Assembly (NCBI GenBank): GCA_008477525.1
Contig: SPDT01000006.1
Span: forward strand, 771,501-835,500
DNA: 64,000 bases
Source of the DNA: Hypomyces perniciosus
Taxonomy: Eukaryota > Ascomycota > Sordariomycetes > Hypocreales > Hypocreaceae
Direction of reading: 5' to 3'
The notes below the pieces were generated by a model. The model did not search any database. It was not told where the DNA came from and worked only from the letters and a program-made list of their open reading frames with translations. The position numbers and the translations under genes are program-made. This document shows positions 33,797 to 46,177 of the stretch, in pieces; position 1 is the first letter of the stretch; every line of letters begins with the position of its first letter.

Positions 33797-34301
33797 TCAC
33801 TCTGGCTTGGGTCCAGCAACATCCAGTCCTTCAAGGCCCTGCATAGGATCAGGTGCTGCCTCTTCCAACGTCGTTTCCTGGTCCCCAGCTTGCTCCTCTG
33901 CCGCATTTTCAGCCAGCCAGCTCTCCTATCCACAGTATTAGCATCTGAATTCGTAAAAAAATGAGGAACATGGACTTTACCTGTGCCCAAACAGCTTTTT
34001 TGCTACCCAAACCCTCATCGGCGCTCTTTGGCGCCTTCGCCTGTGACACCTTGATCACCCTCCCAAAGAACTCTGACTGATCCATATTGTCGATTGCCTC
34101 CCTCGCATCTGCGCTGTCCTCAAACTCCACATACGCAAAGCCTCTGTGAGGGTCCGTGGAGTTGGGCGCATCCGACTTGGGGAGCTGTACTTCGACAATG
34201 TCTCCGAAGGGAATGAAGGCGTCGAAGATGTGTGTGCTTGTGACGAGGGGTGAGAGCCCGCCAACATATACAGTGGCTTTCCAGCGAGCGGCGTCAGTCA
34301 T
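33797..34301 (-). CDS. RRM protein resembling the RNA-binding half of cyclophilin E (PPIE/Cyp33)
   Basis: Exons 34301..33981 and 33925..33797, 55-bp intron, 149 aa. One RRM at about 9-90: RNP2 VYVGGL, RNP1 RGFAYVEF, with the linkers LVTSTHIFDAFIPFGDIVEVQLP and DAREAIDNMDQSEFFGRVIKVSQAK. This matches the N-terminal RRM of PPIE (AAFIPFGDI..., DNMNESELFGRTI...). After KKAVWAQ|ESWLAEN, where PPIE continues into a cyclophilin domain, this protein ends in a short acidic tail. So it is a stand-alone RRM; the W-A/D-x-D/E-W-L segment is the shared boundary. A role with the spliceosome is inferred from PPIE only. Confidence 0.82.
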
Positions 34302-35185
34302 ATTCGCAGCTTTCTTTGATAGATCCTCAATTATCCAGTGGGAGATTTGGGGGTTTTCGTAATAAAATATTGGGGTAATATCCCCTTTGCAGAGAAAGGA
34401 AAGTGAGATTTACAGACGAAGCTTGGTCATTCATCAATACTAGGTACCAAGGTAAGCACATTAAATCTTAGAGCTCGGACTCGCTTGACCGAAGTTTCTC
34501 CGAGTTACCACCAGTTGATGAATGCTCAACGACATATGTTGAAAACTCCGCGTATTTTAATTTACGTAGTGACGAGCCGCTTAGCCCAAATAATATTTGA
34601 CTGGAGGATCAATTTTATGTGATTTCAAAGATGGGAATTAGGTTTGAAAAGCACTGTATATGAGCCCTCATTACAAGCTAAGACCGCATGGCCACAGGGT
34701 AGGTCGTAGCAGCTACCTCCTAGTATGAGGTTAACAAGAACGTAAAACTGCTACAATCCTCCCAGATTCAGCTTGAAAGCGAAGTACGAGACATGTAATT
34801 GTCAAGGAGTGACAAACAGCTGCTTCTGGTGTCAACTTGAAACCCCATTATTTTTCATTATATAAAACCCAACAATTCCATGTCTGTTATCCATCCTTCG
34901 TTCAGGGGTAGTAATAGTATTTCCACTCAATAAGCTATGCAACTTGGAAAATGCCCCCTTGCGAAGAACATCGTAACGTATATATTCTGTAGATTGGAAT
35001 AGGGAATCACATCACTTGCATGCATGTCTGAGTGCTGCTGCTCATCACATACTTTTGTATTCTAACTCGACAACTCACACTTGTTAATCAATGTCTCATA
35101 AGATTCATTGATCTCATTCCGCCAATCCGGGCGACACACTACATATATAATACCGTACAATGCGCTACCAGAATTTCCTCATCCA
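34302..35185. other. Intergenic, RRM gene promoter / SEC31 3' flank
   Basis: About 880 bp between same-strand genes, moderately AT-rich (34540-35000). No gene or repeat recognised. Confidence 0.5.
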
Positions 35186-38100
35186 TTAAGGGGTTGCTTT
35201 GCTCATGCTGATGAGTCGCTTGACGCCGACCTAAACAAGTATCTGGTTAATATGCACTCTATTGGACTTGATGAAGAAGACGGAGTTCAACGTACCATCC
35301 AGTTACCACATTCTTCCGTCTTGTCTCGTTGAATTTCAACTTGAAGCTTTTGCGCCGTGGCATAGTCTTTTGACTGAATCGCCTCAGCCAGTTGCGTTAG
35401 CTGCTCAATGGTAGAAGGCTGAACAAGCTCTTCGTTGTTCAGGTGATCAAATAGAAGGTTAAGACGCTTCTGAGTATCCCTCACTTGGGGCGCAAATCCC
35501 TCTGGCGCCTTAGATGCGACTCGCTGCATGTCCTGGCTCAAGACATCTACCAAATGCTGGGCATTGGCTGGAATGTGCGATCGATCTCCGAGAGGATGCT
35601 TTGCAGATGGAGGTGATGCAGTCGCCTTCGGGGGTGGTGGGGTAGGCGTGGCTGCGGGGGGGCCGGGCCGACCCATGGGGGGAGGACCAGTCGGCGGTCC
35701 CGCGGGTGGTGCTTGAGGTGGCCCAGTTACCTGTCCTAGGGCAGGTGCGTAAGGTGATGGGGCATACTGAGTTGGAGCAGCTGGTGCATAAGGGTTTGCG
35801 GGTGGCGGGCGGCTGACTGGGCCAGGAGGTGGTGGCACTGACGATCCTGGAAGCTGGCCATGTTGAGATGCTGGTGCCGGCGCATACCTGTTGGAGGGCG
35901 GAAGCCCAGCAGGTGGTGCGTTATAGGGCGATCCCGTTCGTGGGATAACTTGGGGCACATGCGATGGGATTGCTCCGGCCTGGGGAAGCGGAGGGGCATA
36001 ATGACTTGTTGCCGTGGAAGACGGGCGGGGAGGCGGCTGAAAGGATTGAGGCGGCCCAGCTAAGGGAGACTGTACACGAGGTGGAGCTGGCCCTTTTGGT
36101 GGGGGAGGAGGAGGACTGGCTCTCGCGCCTTGTGCATAGGGACCGGATGGAGGAGGAGGCATGGAAGTGCCTTGCTGTCCTGGGAATGGGGTCGTAATTG
36201 GTGCCGCAATGGGTGTTGATCTCCGTGGCACAGCCTTGGTGACGATTGGCACGTCGTTCCAGTTTTGCATGTTTTTGGCCTTGGATGGTGGAGGAACCGA
36301 CGAAGTTGTATTCCTTGGGGGTAGGGTACTCGGTGGTGGAGCTATCGGTGCGTGATATCCAACTGAAGCTGGAGCTACGTAGCTTTGAGGCTGGTAGGGG
36401 TTAACAGGAGGCATATATGACTGCGTTTGAGGAACTGGGGCCGGAGTCTGGCCTATTCCACCATAGGGGTTTGGAGGAGCTGGAATAGAGGCAGGCTGAG
36501 GGGGCTTGTATCCTACAACAGAAGGCTGTGCTCTTGACGGGGTTGTCGATATTGACTGCCGGGTCGTAGTTGCAGGTGCAGGTGTAGCTGCAGGCTTTTT
36601 CTGCGTGGCTAGCTTGACACGACTCCTGGCAATCTCTGCGGCAGGATAGCTGGATGGTAGGAGATCCAGATACTTCTGGGCCACCTCCAATTGACCCTGT
36701 CCGGCGAGAATGTCTGCATATTCGGTGTACTTGTCATACAGAGTCGCCAATTTCCAGCCAGAGGTCTGTCCCAATTCATTGTCCTGGAACTTGGTGACGT
36801 GACGGAAGATGGTAACCTTTTCAATGAAGCTCTGCAACGACCTAGCATGCACCGAGAATGTAGAATCATCAGACGCCTGCGTCATGCCTGCTTGTTCCAA
36901 CTCGTTGAGCTCGTCCACCCAGATTGAGACAACCTTTTCCAGTTTCGAGCCAACCAAGTAGCAGAATGAAGCGTCTTTCCTCTGGCCCTGCTCGTTAATA
37001 CGGTCTCCCAGAGCCTCACAGAGGTCCGGGAACTCTGTCGGATCGGAGAAGGTGCAGATAATAGCCATCGTCTCCTTCCAGTTTTCCAAATTAGCATTAT
37101 ACACAACATCCCAGAGGTTCTTGGTGATGACGGAGCCAAGCAAACGCATGTAGCTCGGGATGCCGTTCTTTCGGGCAAGATATGCAGTCTGAACCTTGTC
37201 GACGAGTTCCTGGCCACCGCAATTGGCGATCAAGAAGGCATCCGCAATCCGGTCCTCCTTCAAACAGATATCAGTTGCCTTGGCGAAGTTGCCAAGCATC
37301 AGTGCCCGCGTGACCTCTTTCTCGACAGATGTGTCGCCATCGCTGAAAAGGTGGAATGGTTTATCGGTCTTTGCACCCTTGGTGGCAGATAGGCCGGAAA
37401 GGAAATCATCATCTCCCTCGCCATCACCATCACCATCGCCAAAGAAGTTCGACAGTCGTTTCCTCTCTTCTGCATTGCCTTCGTTTTCGGCGGGTGTCTC
37501 CTTTCCTTCAGTGTCGTCCGACGCACCATTGGAGGCACCATTAACCAAGTCCTCTTCTTTGAAGCCCAGGTGTTCGACGATCTTTGGGCGTGGGTTGTCT
37601 CCCACCAGAGTTTCCATGACCTTCCAATCTGCCTTTTCTTCATCAGTCTTGGCCTGCTCTACCCGCTCCTCGCAAAGTGAAGCTACATCCCCAGAGGCGA
37701 GAGCCTCCTGGAATTTCTCAATAGCCGATGAGACATCGGAATCGGCTGAAAACTGTGAGATGATCACTTTCGAGGAGCGCTTCTGACCAGCTTGAACCGG
37801 GGAAGCCTTAAAAACAACGAGTTTACCACCAAAGCCGAAGGAGGCGCCGATGGGTCGCTCAAACCATTTTGGCGCCTTGCCCAACGACCATGAAGCACCT
37901 TGAGGTTGGGTCTGCGCTGCCCGGAAAAACTCCTCATCGTCAAGGGGCTTTTCGGCGGTAGTCTGTGGCTTATCGGGGTTCGTATTTTGCAACGTTTGAA
38001 TAGTGATCTTGCCGTCGAAGCTGGCGGTGGCAGAGAGGTTGGGGTTATGGGGGTGGAAACGTGTCTGGAAGGTCCAGTTCGTGACCTCTGGGAATTCTCC

Positions 38101-39050
38101 ATATCGCTCCCCCGTCTGAGGATTCCATACTATGGTTCGATTATCCTTGCCGGAGGAGAGTAACAAGTCACTGTCCTGCTGGCACCAAGACAACGACAGG
38201 ACACCCTGTTCATGCCCTTCGAGAGTCTTTTCTGGCGCATTGGAATTGCGCAGGTCCCAAAGAAGGATGACGGGTGTGTTGTCATCAGGCGTAGCAGTGA
38301 GGAGCTTTGTTGAGTTGTTTGGGTCCCAAGCGATGGCGCTGACGGCCTTGCGGCTATTGTTGAGGGTCAGGGACGCTTTCTTGGTTTTCAGATCCCACAC
38401 TGTGACGAAGCCTCCGGGTCCGCCAGTTGCGAGAATGTGGGAGACTTTCCGATTCCACGCCAGACAGTCAATGTCATCGGAACGAGCCGCAGCATTTCCC
38501 AGCCGAAAAGGATTCGAGATGTCGTTGACATCGTAGATGAAAAGCTCGCCCTTGGCACCAGCAGTAGCCAAGATCTGGGGCTTCAATGGGTTGAATTGTA
38601 GAGTCTTGATGGCGCCGGTGTGTTTCGTTGTTTGTGAGATCGAAGCATCCGAAGCTCCGGATTCGAGCTTCTCGGCATCCCACAACTCCAGGGTGCCATT
38701 CTCTAAGGCTCCGGCAATAATACCTTTTGGGTGGTCGGCGTCAGGAGGTCCCCAGGCGATGTCATAAAACCTAAAGCTACATTAGCTATCTTGGGTCTGA
38801 GGCGATTTACAAGGTGTGTATGTAAGTATGTATGTACGTACCTTGACTCCGTGCTGATACTAATCACGGGTTGAAGCTCAATACCCTGATCTTGGTTGTC
38901 AAGCGAGAGATCCCATACTTCCAGCTTGCTCTCGTCAGAAAAGTCGGCGTCCACAGCGCCGGCCCTGGTGCCCGTGACAATCATGGGCTTTCCAGGGCTG
39001 GGCGACCACGCAAAGGTAGCCGTCCGTGGAATGTCTCGTAGGCGCACCAT
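35186..39050 (-). CDS. SEC31: COPII outer-coat protein Sec31
   Basis: Exons 39050..38842, 38770..35296 and 35230..35186, 1242 aa. It forms the outer cage of COPII vesicles with Sec13 at ER exit sites. N-terminal WD40 propeller (about 1-330; [17 protein letters not shown], then [71 protein letters not shown]), an alpha-solenoid middle ([23 protein letters not shown]..., about 450-720), a long Pro-rich region (about 750-1130) that in the family contacts Sec23, and a C-terminal helical domain. The last 15 codons lie in a separate exon ([14 protein letters not shown]) joined to ECGNWM; without it the protein would end wrongly. Intron 1 of 71 bp has a GTACGT donor. Divergent from GET2. Confidence 0.96.
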
Positions 39051-40387
39051 GGTGGCGGGGGGCTTCGAGTCGATGTCGTCTTAGTTGATGCGGATTTGAT
39101 TAAGAGAATTGGCGAGCAAAATTAACGGCCTCAATGTAGCATTGGGGACCACGAATTATTCAGCTCCCAGACTTGGCCAGCAAGAAAGCATCAGAACTTG
39201 TCCTGGGAGGCCTGGCGTGGTGAGGATCGAATGTGGCCAGCTAGAGAGGTATGATGCCAGATTGCAGGCGGAGCCTTGTCGGTGTCGTTCTTGAGCTCCT
39301 CCCTGCCCAAACCAAGCCGGTGTCTGTGCTTCCCCATAGAACGACAGAAGGCGGTGCCACGTGACGACACGTATCTTTTGGGCTCTTCTCCGGACGAAGG
39401 CCAATTAATAAGAGCTCCAGACGCTAAGAGATTCCGCCCAATAATAAGTGAATCTCCTTTTCCGTAATTTGAAAATGAAGATATAAGCTGGAAGAGCCTC
39501 AAATTCACGTTGGACTCCTTATTGCTGAGTAGCCGGAGCCAAGCACCCGTTGCTCTCGGTCAAGATTCCATGGCTCTTGAACTGGGCAAGCTTTCAGGGG
39601 TACATCCACTGTACAGTGGGCCGCTGCCTGGAGGTGGGGAGTAAACTCAACACCACATTGGGAGACTTGGAGAGTTGTGAGGTATGATTCCTAAACTGAG
39701 AGTCTAAATTGTTCCAACAGTCTTCAATTTCTTGTTCCCTTTGTCCTGTTTCCTCGGAATTATAACTGTCTTTTGAAAAAAGTGTTTCTCAGCCTTACCC
39801 ATCCTCTATTATAGCGTCCGCGTATTTTGATCTCCTAACCTTTATATGTATAGGTACTCCGTACTACTAATTACAAGGAGAACATATGGTTAACAAACCA
39901 GAACGACGGTGAGTCGCGCAAGTCTTCTGGTGATGCCAAATATACCAATCCGATAGGGGGAAAAACGGCGGCTTCGATCAGCATCATTCATTTAAAGGAG
40001 ATAGCCCTGGAGTTTCATAGGTACTAACTCAATATCTGGCCTCGTTTCCTTTTGGAGAAGACAGATCTAGTATACAGAGCATCTTTTCTTTGTTCTTCGA
40101 AGCGTGCGTTTTCAACTAGAATATTTGAACCTTTGGCTTGAATTTAAACATTTTCCTAGCCTCTTTTCTTTTTTACCATATTTTGTGTCGAAATATTATT
40201 GTTCATCCTGGCGGATACTTTGAAGTTGTGGAGTTCTTCCCGGCCCTTAAATGGGAATTTAGTGACGTGGTGTTTCAACCGCTAGCTCATCGGGCCGCCC
40301 TCAGTAACCCCACGGAACAACATCCTCACAAACCACGACCACATTACATTTCTGTATTACGGCCACAGAAACGCCCAGCTGCGCATC
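39051..40387. other. Divergent intergenic region SEC31 / GET2
   Basis: About 1.3 kb with no supported gene. It includes a TACTCCGTA motif at 39855-39863. Short open frames near 39156-39508 lack features. The interval supplies both promoters. Confidence 0.45.
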
Positions 40388-41378
40388 ATGACGGAAGCCA
40401 CAGCTACATCCAGCGATGCTGCGGCCCAGCGAGCCGCTGAACAGGCGCGCCTGCGCAAGGAGCGTCGAGAAGCAAAGATCAAAGCCGGCGGATCAGCCAG
40501 ATTGAACAAGATCACCGGGATGGGCGGCCGCATTCCGGGAGGTTCGTCTGCCTTGAGCTCCTCATATCTCCCCTGCTTTAAGGCCTCATTACTAACTGCG
40601 TTGTACAGACTCAGAACCTACTCCTGCGTCTTCAGCCTCTCCCACCACTGCCGCCGAAGTCCCTGCTGCTGCTGCCGCCACTGATCCGGAGGAGGTTGAC
40701 ATATCAGAGCATTACTACGCCCCCAAGGCGACAGCGCGCAAAACTCCTCCCATAGCCTCTTCTACCCCCGAACCTTCCCTCTCAGAAGCCCAGCTACGGC
40801 AGATGATGCTCGGCCTCGAACGCCCCGAACAATCCACCGGAGGTACACCCGCTGAGGAAGATCCCCTCATGAAGATAATGTCACAAATGATGGCTGGCGC
40901 CGTCCCAGGCGGTTCACCCTTCCCAAACATGCCTATGCCCCAGCCACAAGAAACCGCTGCTAAATCCAGCAGCGCCTCCCTCTCCCTCTGGCGCATTCTC
41001 CACGCTCTGGTGGCTCTCGGTCTAGGCCTCTTCTTCGTGTTCACCACACACTTCACCGGCACAAAAGTCGAGCGCGAGCGCACAGCCCTGGCGTTTAGTA
41101 GCCAGGAGGAGTCCGATGAGGAGCTGGAGCAACGTAAGCGCATCTTCTTCTGGACTTTTGCTACGGCGGAGGTTCTCCTGCTCTCTTCGCGCTTCTTCTT
41201 GGACAAGGCTAGCACGCAGCCTACGGGCTTTGTGGCGACGGCTGTGTCCTATATACCGCAGCCGTATAGGGGGTATTTGCAGGTCGGGCAGCGATATGTC
41301 CAGATTTTTACGACAGTAAGGGCGGATATTTTTACGTGCGTGTTTATTCTTGGTTTGTGTACTTGGTGGAAAGGGTGA
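40388..41378 (+). CDS. GET2: GET complex membrane receptor subunit Get2 (CAML-like)
   Basis: Exons 40388-40541 and 40609-41378, 67-bp intron (ACTAAC branch, TTGTACAG acceptor), 307 aa. ER receptor with Get1 for the Get3 ATPase during tail-anchored protein insertion. The cytosolic N-terminus is basic and helical (ARLRKERREAKIKAGGSARL, about 19-38), the Get3-binding feature; a conserved NKITGMGGRIPG follows. The middle is disordered. The C-terminal third has three predicted transmembrane helices (ILHALVALGLGLFFVF, FFWTFATAEVLLL, IFTCVFILGLCTWW), the Get2/CAML topology. The junction reads PG|DSEPTPASS. Convergent with the TMEM135-like gene 250 bp away. Confidence 0.87.
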
Positions 41379-41627
41379 AGGAGTATGGGCGGTTGCAAGG
41401 TGTGCTGATAGACAAATACTTAAAGAACCATGAGACAAAGAACAGCGCCGTTGTGGTGAACTTGACTGACGATTCATGCTAATAAGAACGAGCAGGTCTG
41501 TGTAAAAAGCATGTCTGTGTAAAATACAAGATTAGTATTACCTAGTAGTTAACTGTAACGCGGTGCCACCTCCTATACCTCACCCATCCAAATATTACAA
41601 TAATCTACACCTAATGCCCAGTCCCCC

Positions 41628-43364
41628 TTACGCCTTCATAACCGTACCTATGATTGCACCTAAAACGCCTCTCACCCTCTTCGGGTTCTCCAATACACAT
41701 GTAAACACAATCGCCGTGCTGGCCGCAAACACCAGTTTCTCACGCCATTGCTTCTCCAGCGGATAACGCCTGGGAACCAAAGTGGCCAACGCACGTGGTG
41801 CCACAAACAAGGCCATGTCCTTTTGCCGGCCGACGGTCTCTATAAGCACGCTCCATCCACACAGGAAACAGCCGGTGCCAACGCAAAGACCACCGTCGAT
41901 GCGTTGACGACATTCGTTATTCTTACCAATGAGGTGTGGTCCGAGACGGGTGCGGCTTAAACACACACCGTAGTAAAAGAGAGTGATGAACATGGCAAGG
42001 AAAGTGGACGATCGAGCAGCGGTGACGATGGCCTTCGTGGGATTCATCTGCTTGGGCTTACGTAGCTGTAAAGCCAAGGCAAGCGGCAAGTAAGTCAACA
42101 TGGACCATTTCCACGAGCGTAGGAAGCGGCGCAAAGCATGATACTCGCATGATGTGCTACAGCCCATGTGTACAAGCTCGCAGGGAAAGGGGATGACCTT
42201 GCTTGGATCACCCCATCCAGTGGGCAGATTGTAGTCTGCGCACATGGACCCCAACAAGGGGGTTTGGCCGGTTTCTTTGCCATACTGGAGCTCGCCATTC
42301 CTGCAACGTCGGAGAGCTTCAATCAAGCGCAAGTCCACTGAAGCAGCAGATGTAATCCACTTGTTGTAGCTGCGAGGAAGGCTGTCTGGTGAGTAAAACC
42401 ATGCCCACATAATGAGCCCAGAGGAAGCGGCAAAAACCAAAGGGTCGGTTATGTGGGTGAGGAATTTCTCAGTCTAGTCATGATTAGCCTACAGACATCA
42501 ATCACATTTCAAAGTGCAAGGCTCACAGTAGTCCACCTCTGCGCCGCCCTGCGGCGAGAACGGTGTTGGGACCATAGTTCCCCTACAAGAACATCAAGGG
42601 CTCGGGTAACAGCAAACAGCGTCAAGTCAAGTGTCCGGCCAGCAAATCGTCTAGGAGGTGCTTCGGCTTGATCAGACTGCAGGGGGTCTGACTTTGAGTG
42701 CGATGGGGTCTGCTTAGACTGCAACAGTTGGAGGCCAAACCATGCTGCTATGAATGTGGACAGCCACCTTGATAGTCTACGGAAGCTCCTCGTCAGTATT
42801 GATCAATACATTGGATAGTTGTAGCACGTAATACAGATATTGGCTGGGACTCACCTCAGTCGAGACGCCTCACCAAGATGTGAGGCGATACGATTGACGA
42901 TTCCGTGCAGAGGTTCCTGTGACAGCGTCCCAAATTAGAATACAGTGATACAAACCTCCAACACTCAAGTCTGGTTGCCTGAAACCCATGATGATCAAGC
43001 CCGGAGTTCTGGAAGCAGGGACCTAAGGGTCTCTCACCTGTAACAGTGTTGACCCTCCAACCAAGACTGCACAAAACGTGGGGAAACGCTGCAGATCCAA
43101 GCCGGCACGGAGAATCCGCAGTGCAGAGTTTAGAAAGGATTGCTCATCCTGTTCAGCCGGGAGGATTTTTGTGGCATTTCTGCGTTTCTTGGATACAAAC
43201 TGCAGGATCAATGTCAAGAGCCGGGGAGCCACTGCAGACGCATATCCCAAAAGGTAGGCCCGAGCTAATGGCCGCAGGGCTGGAGGTATGGACTGCAACC
43301 TCAATGGCCCTTTTGGCGACCCGGATCGCAGGGCGGCCGCTGTGGGTTGCATCTCAATGCCCAT
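41628..43364 (-). CDS. TMEM135-like multi-pass membrane protein
   Basis: Exons 43364..43038, 42916..42855, 42776..42527, 42473..41628; introns 121, 78 and 53 bp; 494 aa. Several hydrophobic segments and a conserved Cys/His block: PCELVHMGCSTSCEYHALRRF, similar to the HPW-x-SC..-x-ALRRF block of TMEM135, and later CRQRIDGGLCVGTGCFLCGWSVLIE. The family includes the peroxisomal/mitochondrial protein TMEM135 and many fungal homologues; molecular role is not settled. Splices all preserve frame (STLLQ|EPLHG, SRLR|RLSRW, RWTT|TEKFL). The N-terminal MGIEMQPTAAALRSG start is the first ATG. Location in peroxisome or mitochondrion is inference. Confidence 0.78.
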
Positions 43365-46177
43365 GGTTTAGGCATGTAACCATGGCTTGAAGGAAAATTA
43401 AATTTTTATATGCGCAGCACTGGGTATGGTGTGTACTATGGACCGAGACGGTGTTTCTGGAAGTGTCCGGGAATGAGAGGTGTGAAGATGTAACGCGGTT
43501 TGGGGCTCTGGCTGCTAGTAGACGCGATCAGACCCCTACTGCGGGACGATGTGAGTGGTGGGGAAAAAATAGGGGAAGAAAAACATCCCAGACACGATCG
43601 CCTTTGGTTCCTGCACCAGACCGACCTGTGGGAGAATTATCATATGCAGGCAGAGTTGCTCCGAGACAATGGAATCAATGGGTTGACTAGAGAGGCAGCT
43701 CGCTGCGCTGGCGTGGGCCGAAGTCGAGCTTGCTTGGACGTCATTTCACTTGCAAGCGGGTAGGTAGGTAATAGGCCCATGTACTCGTAGGTTTGCTCGC
43801 TAACTTGGCTTTGGCCCTTGGCCCTTGGCATAACCGAACCACGTGCTGAGATGCTTCAAGATGAAATTGATAATGGTCTTGGACTCTTGGCCAATACATA
43901 GTTACGGAGTCATTCACTGTCTGGGTGCCTCGGCTGATGTTTCAATTCATCCTCCTTACAATTGCTTTCCCCTCTTCGACGTGGAGACGCGCTGCAGCAG
44001 CGAGTCATCTTGCTGGAGAATGGTGCTTCAGACCCAGCCGGCAGTCCGACTGCAGTGCCCATGGTTCCACAAACTGCCCTCAAAGAGGATGAGCCGGGAA
44101 GCGAAAAGAAAACAAAACCAAGCCTGCACACCAGTGGAACCCGCGAGGTTGGAGGAACAAAAAAACTGGAACTATTTTATAGCCACGGCCGAGAACTCGG
44201 CCTGGCCATGTCAAATCCGGAAGCCTCTCCGGGGTCACGAATAGCGCCCTTCTACGAAGTACTACCAAGCAACTATAGCGCTGGCTGGTGTTAATTTTAC
44301 AAGTTGATTTCTGGGTACTGTTTTCTAATATTAAGACTCAAAAGCGTATATACTAGGTACTAGGTACTATAACCTTGGAAGACAAGGTACGAGCTGGTTA
44401 TCCGAGTCTCCAAACGTCATACATACATAGTACAATAATTACCATTGCATCCGAGTGGTAGGTTACATATGGGTGTCTAAGACATTGTACTCCTTACTCC
44501 ATACGGAGTACACACGGAACATTCATGGTTGTCGTTATGTTGTACGAGCAAGGACACCACCTAATATGTACTAATCCACATAGCGTCGGACATGTCTGTT
44601 TTGATGCTTCTTGACAGCGGATGCTTAACGCCTGCCTAATGCTTGACAACGCGTGGAATGGACACTCGCACGGGGCAATCGATGATGTACACAGGCGCAA
44701 TGGCTGATCCTGCATTAATGTGCTCGTATATCTCCGAGCTTGTCTTGCATTGGCGCAACATCCACCTGAGGTCCCGGCCTATTTCATGCGGGTGAGACTG
44801 AGAAACAATATCAAAGGGTATTAATTACTAATTGGAAGGCAATCAGAGAGGCATGAGTGTGAAATTGTTTATTTTTTTATGATTATTTATTAATTTTAGC
44901 CTGCCTCTTCTCATGCCACTCTCTCTAAATGGCGGAACTTGTCGGGAGCTAGTGGCCTGGCTGCATCTCGGTGTTCTTTCACCGACCGCTGCAATCATCA
45001 CCAGAAGTTAAGACTGTGCCGAAAGCATGTGATGATCGGATTGCAGAATACTGTCGTGGAGAGAGATCGAAAGCCGGCTATTTCAATATACGGGGCGGGA
45101 GCTTGGTCAGACAAGCGGGACGAACCGCCACAGCCGCAGCAAATCAGAGCGGTGATGAAACCAATAAGCAGCCCTGCTAGGACGATATCTTTGTATCCGT
45201 CACTGGATCGCCCCTCCACACGCAACGCCAGGTCACGCCGTGGGACACCGCAGGGATCCTTTCTTCTTCTTGGTGCCATTTTTTTCTCGGAGCGCCGTGC
45301 ACGAAGGACGCTGCTACTGCTCCATGATTTTACCACTAAGAATTCTACCGTCTAGCTCCATCGACGCCTGGGTTTCTGCGGGATTGCCCACGGAGATTTC
45401 ATGACGACTCGGTTGTGCGGGGGAGAGCCGCCTCACAACGTGCTTCATCATTGCAGCTTCATGCCTGCGTGGATCTGCACCGACGCTCCGCTGTCACCCT
45501 CCACGGCCACCCCCCACGGCTGCTAGTACTGCAGTCCTTACAGCCCCCAGCGGCAAAGTCACCCTCCTCTACGAAGTACGAAGCACGCAGGTTGCTTGTC
45601 CCTGCGGCATCCTGGGCGTGAGCCTTGCCGACCACCTCGTGGGCATTACTGCGGCTGGTGGCTGCTTGCTGAGGGCGATTCTGCAGCCTCTTCCTTAGTG
45701 GTCCTGGTCGCCTTGGACTCTGGCCGGCCTGGTTGGCTTGCCCCGCCCCTCCTCCAACTTCCACCAGCACCACCAGCACCACCAGCACCATCAGCACCAT
45801 CAGCACCAGACCAGACCAGACCAAAGCACCACTAAGCCGTGACCCCATGCACCGAGACCGCTGAAGCAGCCAAGCCCCACCATAAGTTGGTTCACCACGC
45901 CTCCAACCTTTAAACTACCAACATCCCCCGTCGCCTTTCCACTACCCCGGATTACCCCAGCTTCTGCATGTGTTAAGATCTCGTGCTCGCCTATCAACCG
46001 TGGCAGATGTTCTTCGACGACAGTGACGACGACGGCAACAGAACAACTCTTCCTCTCACGGCTGCCGCTTTCGCCTGACCATCTCGCGCGAGACCCAGGC
46101 ATATCTCGCTCGATCAAAGGATTGCCTCGCAACATCTCCAAGACGCACCCATGCTCGCCGTGCAACAAGCTCCCAGG
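43365..46177. other. Long divergent gene-free interval TMEM135-like / bHLH
   Basis: About 2.8 kb. No gene recognised on either strand; the open frames are short and lack motifs. Three TACGRAGTA copies (44253, 44502, 45570), an AT-rich patch near 44860-44900, and a 9-bp-unit minisatellite at 45761-45807. Likely a large regulatory region for the bHLH gene. Confidence 0.45.
45761..45807. repeat. Minisatellite, five tandem 9-mers (CCACCAGCA)
   Basis: Units CCACCAGCA x3 then CCATCAGCA x2, followed by a 5-mer array (CCAGA). Located 370-420 bp upstream of the bHLH start codon. Confidence 0.8.
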
